From Tetmemena sp. SeJ-2015 (taxonomy: Eukaryota > Ciliophora > Spirotrichea > Sporadotrichida > Oxytrichidae): DNA of 64,000 bases. The stretch is taken from the NCBI GenBank assembly GCA_027382625.1, contig JAJKFJ010022697.1, forward strand, positions 124,001 through 188,000, written 5' to 3'. Of this stretch, positions 23,652 through 33,200 are shown in pieces. Positions within the stretch are counted from its first letter, which is position 1; the number at the start of each line of letters is the position of its first letter. Under the pieces are notes generated by a model. The model was not told the origin of the DNA and searched no databases. It saw only the letters and a list, made by a program, of their open reading frames with translations. The position numbers were made by a program, and so were the translations under genes.

Positions 23652-25166
23652 ATTCTCATATATTAATATAAAGAAAGATAATCTATAATGATTTTCAGGG
23701 TGTGCATTTTGGATATTAAATTATAAGTAGATCAATTTATTTTCAAGAATCCATTCTCTTTTCAGGGGTTTAAAACTATAAAAATATTTTCTCCACAATA
23801 AACCATATTCATAGAGCAAATGACATTCGAAATAAGAATCATGCAAGAATCTATTTTGTAAGGATTAGATAAATTAGCTTGGGATAGTGGGTCTTCATCA
23901 GATTTGATAAGCTCAGATAAATTTGAATCCATTCTTAAGATTAAATGATTCGTGATTATATAATTAAGAAACCAGTCTACAAATCTTTAAAAGTTCCACA
24001 ACAAGCAAAAACATCCTCATACAAGACCATCTCATGACCCAGAAAAGATTCACATCCCTCTCTGCCTCTTCAACGTCGCAACTTTAATTTTGCAATATGA
24101 TCATCACGTTCCTTAGATAAGCTTCTGATTTAGACTTATTTATTCTTATTTTTATATTATAAAAGTGGAAGAATGAAATTCTATTGATAGCTCAAATGAT
24201 TATTAAGTTTTAACATTTAACTTGAATATTATCTCTGAGGATGAGTAAATTTGAGATAAAAGAAGATAAATTAAGTTAAATTGAGTAATATTCAAAACAT
24301 TCTTCAATTTATTTATTTGGAAGGAATTTATGGAACTACAGACCACATGTACCCATCTTTCATTTATGATAAATTTAGATAGTTAACGATTTTTATTTCT
24401 TGAACTAGTAGTATGCTTGATTTATAGCAAAAATTTAAATTTAATTTGGTTATAATGAGGACGCCCATAGAGACTTTTCAAAAATAAGACATTAAAATTA
24501 TGAGTTAGCAGCGGGATTTAAATTTAAGAGTTCTTAAATTAATTTGTTATTAGAGTACAATCTTTCAAAAATGTCACTACCATTAGAGACTCAAATAACC
24601 TAAAATATAATCAGAAAGTTGTAGTAAGTATAGCAAGATGTGAAAATAGATTATCAATGTTTAGATATCTCAAATAAGCCAAAATTTTCATTTCACATAC
24701 AGCAGTTTATTAAATTACATATTGTAGAATATTCAGAAATTAACTGAATCAGTTGAGGAAGGGTGAATAAAGTGGATCACAAATTTTAGAGGGCAGTCTT
24801 AAATCCCAAAAAACTAAAAGACAAAATTCAATCTTTCTCATCCACAATTTCTAATTCTAGAGTTTATTATCTCAAAATTTTTTAGATGGAGTTGATGGAA
24901 TCATGTTGTAATTTTTTAGTAATTTCGCGTTTGACTCTCATGATTATAAGTATTCATAAAGAAATTAATATACACAACTTATTTTCACTTTCTTATCATA
25001 TTATGGGGTAGAGTATTTTTATTTGACTTAATTTAACTTGAAATCTAAAAAATTATGCAAAAGAAGTAATCAATAAGGAGAAGTTATATTTCTTTAGAAT
25101 AAATATTCTGAGTTCCTTTCTTTCTATCTTAGAAATATGTATTCCTCAAGAGAAATAATTTACTAG
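23652..25166. other. AT-rich spacer between acyltransferase copies A and B
   Basis: No gene is supported. Apart from a truncated copy of the deoxyribosyltransferase 5' region (23,820-24,110), the rest is low-complexity AT-rich sequence with no motif I can defend. Confidence 0.6.
23820..24110 (+). pseudogene. truncated duplicate of the 36 kb deoxyribosyltransferase 5' region
   Basis: About 290 bp closely match 35,750-36,135: GGATTAGATxAA..., GGGTCTTCATCAGATTT, then TACAAATCTTTAAAAGTTCC. The coding start is damaged, and the sequence jumps from CATCCCTC straight to TGCCTCTTCAACGTCGCAA, skipping about 110 bp, then ends. It indicates that the tandem duplication unit once included the neighbouring gene. 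Confidence 0.7.
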
Positions 25167-25651
25167 ATCAGAGTTTTCATCGTGCTCAAAAATGGCGCTT
25201 TGAGTGTAAAAGTCAAAACTTAGTTTTAAAAGGCAAGTTGGTGATGTCACATTTATCTGAGAGAAGGTTGAGCACCATGAATGATCCAATTCCGTCAATC
25301 AATCCATGACTGAAGCGCATCACGAAAGCAGACTAGGTGCTACTGTAGTCCTTGAAAAGGTGGAATTTGAACTGCAATGCTATTTATGGATTGCTTTCTT
25401 TAAGCAGGTAGTTGCAAATATCTTCCTAAGAGTGCACTGGGTCAGCCACTTCTACAAATGCTTATTTCCAGAATCGTTTAATACTGAATATGAAGTTTCT
25501 TTTGTTTATAGTTACTCTCTTCAAGTATATGTTGTTCATGTGGCTCACTATTTTGCTCAAAAATTGCATGAAGTAAAATAACGATAGCTTTTTTTTGATT
25601 TGCTCCTCATGATGTCTATCTTGTCGCTGTTGCGTAGAAACTGGGCAGAAA
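25167..25651 (-). other. displaced even-numbered segments (MDS 2, 4, 6) of copy B with pointers
   Basis: Pointer pairs: GGCAGAAA 25,644-25,651/28,099-28,106 (1-2); ACTCTCTTCAA 25,514-25,524/28,041-28,051 (2-3); ATTTCCAGAATCGTT 25,464-25,478/28,009-28,023 (3-4); TAAAAGGCAAGT 25,227-25,238/27,898-27,909 (4-5); ATGGCGCTTTG 25,192-25,202/27,792-27,802 (5-6); ATCAGAGTTTT 25,167-25,177/27,756-27,766 (6-7). Segment 2 is itself cut by a conventional IES with pointer AGCAAA. Every join restores the frame. Confidence 0.9.
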
Positions 25652-28335
25652 GTAAAGAGGTGGGGACGGAAATTCACTTCCCCCTTAATGGTGAGAAATG
25701 CTAAAAAATTTCCCAAATAAGCGTAAATCGGCTCAAAATTCCAAAAATTTAAGAGTTTTTTTGCCTTTGGAATTTCCTTAAGGGTCGAATTTCATGTTTT
25801 CAATTAATAAAAAGCTAAAAATTAAATTCAAGACAAATTTAACAACTAAAAAATAGTTTTAAATGTAGTGCAAATTTAGGCAAAGTAAAATCTGCCCTTT
25901 AACATTTATTAATCTTGCATCTGACGTCCTCTCCAACTTAGAGAAATCTTTCCTCGAACATTTTTACTTCAGAAGATAATGGAAATTTAAGCTCAAAGTC
26001 AATATAATTTCATTTATTGCAGTAATTGATCTCTTACTCTTACTTTAACTAAAAGATAAGGGTCTTTTACTATTTTAAAAAATAAAGTATGATTCATTGA
26101 TTAATTTTTGCAAAATCATTAAAGTTCTTAGAAATTAAATGCATAACTTCTTCCAGCTATCTTGGATCATAAAAAATACTAATTTTTTTTTTGAAAAAGC
26201 TGAATACATAGGAGCGAAAATGCGACTTGGTAATTAAAAGTAGAAGAAAACTCAAAACATAGTAGAAGTCTTAAAAATTAGTTTTAATAAAAAAAAATAG
26301 ATCATTTTTTAAAAAAATTGAAATCATGAAATTTGACCCCAAAGAAATTTTAAAAGTCAAAAAACTCTTAATATTTTGGCATTTTGGGCCGATTTCGGAC
26401 TATATGTGAGAATTTTAGCATTTTTCATAATTAAAAGGGAGAGGTGCACTTCAGTCCCCCCCGAAAGTAATTTCAATTTTATAATTGACTAAATTACTTA
26501 ACTTATTTTCCTTTTTAAACTAATTAATATGTTTTGTATCCTCTTTGCCTAACCCAAATCAAAGTCGGACACTGACGAGCATACTCATTAAATATATTAA
26601 ATAATAGGGAATTATTTTTATTGAACTCGTGGCGTATCTAACGTATTTGGTCCTAAGAAACCAATTTAAATTGGAAACACTGAGACCCATCAGATGCATT
26701 TCTTTGCTCTGGGTCCTCTTCAGATGTTTAATATCCATATATTCTCCCACAATAAATTATTTTTATCTTTTGACTTTTTTTTAAATAACCAGTTCTCATT
26801 CAGCGTCTGCGTCTCCAAGATGAAGGTAGACGCAAAGCTAGAAAAATAAATAATTCTATTTAATTTTTACAGCTATTCTCAAAGTACATAGAGCAATCTA
26901 TTGAGGAAATTTCCCAGGCTGCCTAGAAGCTTTGAGAATTTGAGACACATTCATATTAATTTCAAACCCAATAAAGTCAGAAGCGATTGCTCCTGAATAA
27001 TCTGACTCAGAAAAAATTGATTTCTGTTTTACTCTAACACTCTAAAATACTAAATATTTTCGCTGCTAGAATATGTCGTTTGCAAAGAGGATTGCTGGCA
27101 AGAAGTAGAGGATTATAGTCAGGAAATTATCCTTTACAAAATATAGAATTCCATTTTATAATAAATAGATCTGCACTCGGTGGAAGTAGCTATTCTTGAT
27201 CTTTGTGGTCTGCTGCTTATGGAAGTCCACACTTTGGTTCAACGAAGTCTGCACAATTAATTTTTAAGACATTATAATTTTAAACTTCTATAAGCTTTTG
27301 AATAGGACCTTCAAGGAATTACAGAGGGGATTTAAGGTTGACTCTCTTAAATAGATAAAGAACTACTATAAAAAAAATGTTATAAAATTTTTTTCTCATG
27401 CCGCTTGAGTAATTTCCTGATGCCATATCCTTCACAGACTTTGGTGGGTATCTTAAAAAATGCATGTTATAAATATAAACTTGTTTATATCTGAAGTTGA
27501 CTACATTCTAAATGTAGAGATCCTTCTTCAAGTCTTCAATTTTGTGATCAGCCGCGAATCTTACAGCTTATAAAGGTAAAATTATATTCTACTTAAAATC
27601 TATCAAATGCGAGGGAGAGTGCTGTGAGTGCGAAGTCATTCACGGTGCAGAAGAAATATACATTTTTAAAGCATATATTTATTTTTTGTGCAGCCTAGCT
27701 TTTGAGAAGCTTTCTTTATGGTATCGAGGCTGAAATACTTGCCTATCATTAGATCATCAGAGTTTTAGAATTAGTATATTGCTATTTTATGATGGCGCTT
27801 TGCTTGGGCTACTTCTCCTTTTTGAAGAAGGGCTGGAAGGGGGTGATGAAGACTGTTAGGAAAGTTAGAAGCCTGTGCTTAAAGGATCTTTCCGCCATAA
27901 AAGGCAAGTAGGAAGGATATACAGGGTTTGAAAGAATAAAATACATAATTGAACTGCAAGCCTTCGTATTGAATCTTGTTTTTGCTTTCTGCCAAAATCT
28001 GAAATTAGATTTCCAGAATCGTTGGAGCTCCTACCCTTCCACTCTCTTCAATTATCAAAGAATAAAACGGAATATGAATTATAATAAGATTATATTGTGG
28101 CAGAAATGTCGTCGATGGAAGTAATTTTGTCCTTAGTAACTCCTGTGATCACAGTTTCCAACTTGACTCTGGAAAAGAAAGCAGGAACTCCGTCTTGAAT
28201 CTAAGTGAGCCCCGTTAGAAGGCAGAACACTCTTTGAATGAGGTAGTCCACAGCCACGTAGCTGAAAAGTGCAAGATACCACTTCACAAAGAAGAACTGA
28301 CTGATGAAAAGCACCAGCCGTGCAACCATGAACAT
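25167..28335 (-). CDS. scrambled WS/DGAT-like O-acyltransferase, copy B
   Basis: Start ATG at 28,335 (MFMVARLVLFISQFFF, a membrane segment). Order on the minus strand: segment 1 (28,335-28,099), 3 (28,051-28,009), 5 (27,909-27,792), 7 from 27,766 onward through consecutive segments to TGA at 26,559-26,561, then 2 (25,651-25,514), 4 (25,478-25,227) and 6 (25,202-25,167). Joined by pointers, the protein reads as one WS/DGAT-family sequence: FKFHLFKDYSSTQSAFVMRF, then SHGLIDG (the family's HHxxxDG active site, second His kept), then GCTVNDFALTALSLAFDR, the expected TVND block, and NFRYPPKSVKDMASGN. The family esterifies acyl-CoA to alcohols or diacylglycerol. Enzyme class is fairly sure; substrate unknown. 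Confidence 0.75.
25656..26462. mobile_element. 807 bp MITE in copy B with exact 8 bp target duplication
   Basis: Termini AGAGGTGGGGACGG ... CAGTCCCCCCC with inverted repeats of roughly 150 bp (subterminal GGTxAxTTCxxxTTCCCxx and CGAATTTCATG stretches). Flanked by GAAAGTAA at 25,648-25,655 and 26,463-26,470. Copy A has the uninterrupted site GCAGAAAGTAATTTCAATTT at 21,259, so the insertion and its 8 bp duplication are directly visible. No ORF of note. Confidence 0.92.
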
Positions 28336-29125
28336 TTTCAATTTTATAGATAAAGAAAGATAATTTGTTATGATTTTCACGGTGTTCATTTAGATTTTTA
28401 ATTTATATGTAGATCAACTATATCCAAAGAATATATCTATCTTTGAAGTAGTTTAAGTAAGTATCTAATACGAATTTTATATATCTATCCTTTTTGTCAG
28501 TCTTTAAAAATTAAAAAATATTTTTTATGTTCTATATAGACTCATATCCATAAAACAAATTACAATAGAAAAGAGGAATCATGCTATAATATATTTTGAA
28601 AGGATCAAAGAATATATATTCTTAATGAATTATTTTTTGATTGTGGAATGAATGAAATTAGTGAGATTTTTTATTTAATTAGGTAATTATTTTTTAAAAT
28701 TTTAATTTCACACATTACTTTTGCAATATGACACTAATCTTCCTCCAATATACTTCTAATTTGTTCTTATTTATTTATATTAATTGAGGAAGATTAAATT
28801 TTATTCACAAATCTTTATTTAAAATTAACATTTAACTTGAATATTTTCCTCAAAGAATCAGCAAATCCGAGATAAATTAAATATACAAAATTAAAAGAGT
28901 GTATTTTATTAGAATCATCTAACTCAGACATATAATATTCTTTCCTTCGTGATTAAATTTGAAAATGGACTCTAGGTTCTTGAAATAGTCTGCTTAAGTA
29001 AAAACTGAAATTTAAGTTTTGTTAAATAGGAGAGACCAAAGAGGCTTCTTGTTAAAGGCCAGAGATATGACAAGAAAATTTTTAAATAGAAGAGGGACTT
29101 AAATTTATAGAGGCACACAATTCAA
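28336..29125. other. AT-rich spacer between copies B and C
   Basis: Very AT-rich and weakly similar to the A-B spacer (for example ATTTAACTTGAATATT blocks). No gene, RNA or repeat array that I can support. Confidence 0.5.
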
Positions 29126-29735
29126 ATATTATTTGAGCTCAATCTTCAATATTTCACCAAAGTTTTTGTCCCTCGCTTCTCTCAACACTGTCAGTTCGTT
29201 TGCGAACTCAAGACCTCTCTCTTCCTTCTTTACAAGGTATTCGTAAGGGAAGATCTTGTAAGCATACTCTTCTTGTATGATGGTGTCTCTTCGCTTCGCA
29301 TCAGCAAGGTGGAGGTAGAACACACTCCTCCAAAGTTACAACTCTCAAGCATGAGATCTTGCTTTGAGCTAGCTGAAACTTTACTGACACATACACTAAG
29401 GCTTCTGATTCATGACTCAATCTTCTCTTCTTCTCCTCTTGCTTCCTCTTTAGTTGAACTTGTCAAGGTATCGTGCTTGCCTCTTAGCTGGCACCATCTT
29501 TAAAGTTTCTTTATCCTCAATTACGAACTCAGCCATGTGCTTCTTCTCCATGTGTTTCTTGAGGAAAGCAGAGTGAGAGAATGTCTGCTCACAAGTTGAG
29601 CAAGGATAGCGACCGTCCACTTTCTAATGCTTCATATAGATCTTAGGTTTGTCTGAGTGGACTTCCTTGATGTGCCGCTTGAGGCTCTGAGGATATTCGA
29701 ACTGTCGTTGACATTACTCGCATTCAAAAAACGAA
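29126..29735 (-). pseudogene. C2H2 zinc-finger gene fragment
   Basis: Minus strand: two classical C2H2 fingers (CEQCQRQFEYPQSLKRHIKEVH and, after a 15-residue linker, CSTCEQTFSHSAFLKKHM with a following KKH), then MAEFVIEDKETLKMVPAKRQ and a basic stretch that hits TGA near 29,423. A second open piece (AKRRDTIIQEEYAYKIFPYE... ELTVLREARDKN) lies downstream in another frame. The fragment begins right beside segment 6 of copy C (29,748). There is no start codon and no upstream part, so it is either a truncated gene or a set of segments of another scrambled gene. Confidence 0.5.
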
Positions 29736-29747
29736 TTTAGTTCGATA

Positions 29748-30234
29748 AGAGTTTTCATCGTACTAGAAGATGGCGCAGAGAGTAGTCGTTAATGATAAAG
29801 TGTATTAAAGGCAAGTTGGTGATGTCACATTTATCTGAGAGTAGATTAAGCACCATGAAGGATCCAATACCATCAATCAATCCATGACTGAAGCGCAGTA
29901 TAAAAGCAGACTAGGTGCTAGTGTAGTCCTTGAAAAGGTGGAATTTGAACTGCAATTCTATTTATGGTTTGCTTTCTTTAAGCAGGTAGTTGCAAATATC
30001 TTCCTAAGAGTGCACTGGGTCAGCCACTTCTACAAATGCTTATTTCCAGAATCGTTCAATACTGAATTACGAATGCTTCTTCTATTTCTGGTCACTCTCT
30101 TCATGTAGAGGTTGTTCATGTGGCTTACTATTTTGCTAAAAGAAATAGAAAACATATAAATATTCTGTAAGAATTTTCTATTTGCTCCTCATGATGTCTA
30201 TCTTGTCGCTGTTGCGCATAAACTCGGCAGAAAT
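29748..30234 (-). other. displaced even-numbered segments (MDS 2, 4, 6) of copy C
   Basis: Segment 2 (AEFMRNSDKIDIMRSKIVSH), segment 4 (HSQEDICNYLLKESKP-like through DKCDITNLP, containing SHGLIDG) and segment 6 (AIFQYDENS). Same order and same borders as in copies A and B, with small shifts of pointer ends. Confidence 0.8.
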
Positions 30235-33200
30235 TGGGATCAATTTCTTAATTAACTTAACTATAATGACTCTTAACATTTCCATAATTTTGAATCCTCT
30301 TTGCCAAACTCACATCAAAGGCCACCGATGATGATCTCACTCTTAAAAATAATATTATTAAGTTATTTATTATACTCGTGGCGTTTCTAATATATTTGGC
30401 CCTAAGAACCCGATCTAAATTGGAAATACAGAAACTCACCAGATGCAATTCTTCGGACTAGGTGCGCTTCAGTTTTTTTACTTCAACATCTTATCACACA
30501 ATAAAAAAGAGAAGATTTTATATTTTAATTTACTTTATCTGATTTCTTAAATAAACAGTTCTCATTCAACGTCTGTGTCTCCAAAATGAAGTTAGACGCA
30601 AAGCTATAAAAGTAAAATAATTATATTATATTTCTTTTACAGCTGTTGTCAAAGTACATAGAGCAAGCCATAGAGGAAATATAACAAGCAGTCCAGAAAT
30701 TTTGATCCTTCAAAACTTGATATTTTAAATAAAGTTTGAAAGGGTGAAGAATCTAATTAGCATTTGACAAAATGATTTCTTAATTCACTACTACGACTTC
30801 ACGATTCTCAAAATAATTTACAGTTTATAAGATGGCAAAGAGGATTACTGGCGAGAAGTAGAGGATTATTGTATGGAAATAATAAAATATACGGGCCCTG
30901 AGTCCCCCACCGCATGTACGGGACCAGTACCGCACGTGCGGAACCATGACCGCAAGTGCGGAACCAGAACCGCACGAGGGCCCGTACCGCACATACTATA
31001 ATTTTTTTTAGGAACCCTCCATAAATCTACATATAAACATTACTTTAACGTCTTTTATAGTCTAGAACGTATGAAAATATTTTCAGAACTAATGTTATAT
31101 CTATTTTTAATAAAGTTAACTGAACTTTCGGGGGGGGACGGTAGTGCACCTCCCCCCTTTTAAGGTCAAAATCGCCCAAAAATCGTCCATTTAGGCTGAA
31201 ATGAGCCAAAAATGCCAAAAAATTAAGTCTTTTTGGCCTTCGAAATTTCCTTGAGGGTCAAATTTCATTATTTCAAATTTTTCAAAAATGATCTTATTTT
31301 TTGTTATTATGTCTAATTTTGATGAATACTTTTATGTTTTTGGGATCGTTCCTTTAAATGACTGAGTCACATTTAACTCCTATATATTCTTCTCAAAATA
31401 TTGAGCCTAAGAAAATATGATAAAAAATATTTTGGAAATAGTTCTGCAATTTATTTTCTAGTTAAATGCTATTTATCAAAATCGTAAATAAAGCATGCTA
31501 TCTTATTAAATAAAAAAATTAAAAAATTAAAAGCACCGATGAAATTCTTGCACGAGTTCCTAAATACCAAACCGAAGCTAAAATAGGGATGAATCATACT
31601 CCAGCGAAAGCTCCAACCACAGCTATATGTCTATAGGTTCCTATGACTCCTGCAAAAGAATGTATAGGAACTAGACTAAAACCATTAGATGGAAAGCTGA
31701 ACAAATCCTCACAAGTCTACTTCAAAGACTTGAGAAAACAATAGAGTGAGTTAAGGCTGAATTCAGTCACAAAATCCCTATTAAATACCAACTCCTAGAA
31801 TACGTCTACTAGGAAACATGGAACTCACTTATCAAAGAGCCAATAGCTGAAATAACAGCGATGCTCATGATAATTTCCGACGACAGAAGATTCGTCGAAG
31901 ATTACATAGTTGACAACGAAACCCAATCATACTTTATGGGTGCGATATGGAATATCTGCATTGTCACAAACATCAGTCTAAAATTCAGGGAAAGAGACAA
32001 GATAGAAAATATCTGAGACGCTCTCCCATCCACAACAACTGGTACGAAAATTTAAAAACAACCTCAACCTAACCTTATACCCAAAAACGTCGAAACCCAA
32101 ACAGAATACGACTAATGGTTCAGGAGAAGAGCCAAGACCTTCAAGGACAACCCCAAGTCCCCCACCTCTTCACACACCCCTAGGAAACCATCTTAGCAAT
32201 AGATACCACCCCCTAGGTAATAGGAGAAAAAAAAAGACACGACAAAATGAGACTGACTATTAGATAGACAACCCTTTCTAACAATAATAATAAATCATTA
32301 AAGTTGAGATTGATAAAGGTGGATCCAAAAGTAATAAGATCAATTATAATAATTAAAACAAACCCCCACCTATCTAATAACCACGACCCAAACACCACAA
32401 ACCTACGGATGCAAGAATGACTGAACCAAGCCATGGCAAGATCATGGCAAGAAACGACTGGGAAAGATACATAACCCAAGTTGAAGACATCATACACGAT
32501 GACCTCAAATTCTCCAACTCCAAAGCTTACGAGTCAGCCACTAAATAAGATGGATCAATAAACAAAGTACTACTTAAGATATGCGGCAAGGCCAAGAACA
32601 CCATACTCATCTGGGACCAGAATGCTTTCAAAGGAAGGTTCCTAAAAATGAATGAACAATACTTGTCGGTGTAAGCCCAATGAGAATAGCGGACGGATAC
32701 GGATTCAGAATCCTCCAGCTACTAAACAAAGAATTGAGGAAAAAAACATCCTTGCAAGTGCGCAAGCAGGAGAACTTAAATTTAGATCCAGAATCTAATC
32801 AACAATTTCCTAAATAAGGTTGGAGAGAACAAAGACGGTGACATCATCACCTCCACCAAGAACAGAAAACCGAACAGAAAACAAGGGAACAGAAGACCTC
32901 AGAACAGAAATCAGAAACCGAACAGAAGACATGGCCCAAGGAAGGGCGGCAAACAAACAAAGAACTACAGAAATTGACTCGAATGAGTGTTATAGAAAAG
33001 TGGCCGTATGGCTTCCCAAAGTTTAACCATATGACACGCAAGACATCCGCGAGACCTTCTCTTTGTTAAAGTCAGAGTAAGAAACCAAATACTGCAATAG
33101 ATGAAATTATCTTGACCTTAAACTAACTTGCCATATTCTTCTTAAGTAAATACATTCGGGGAAAGATTTCTCTATGTTGAAAGGAATATCAAATAAGTGC

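Noticed and set aside
29449..30448. A SNL-containing stretch (SVSNLNWFLRTK) read as a GT-AG intron in copy A
   Set aside because: Copy B lacks the GT donor and the reading frame through the stretch is open in all three copies, so it is more likely coding.
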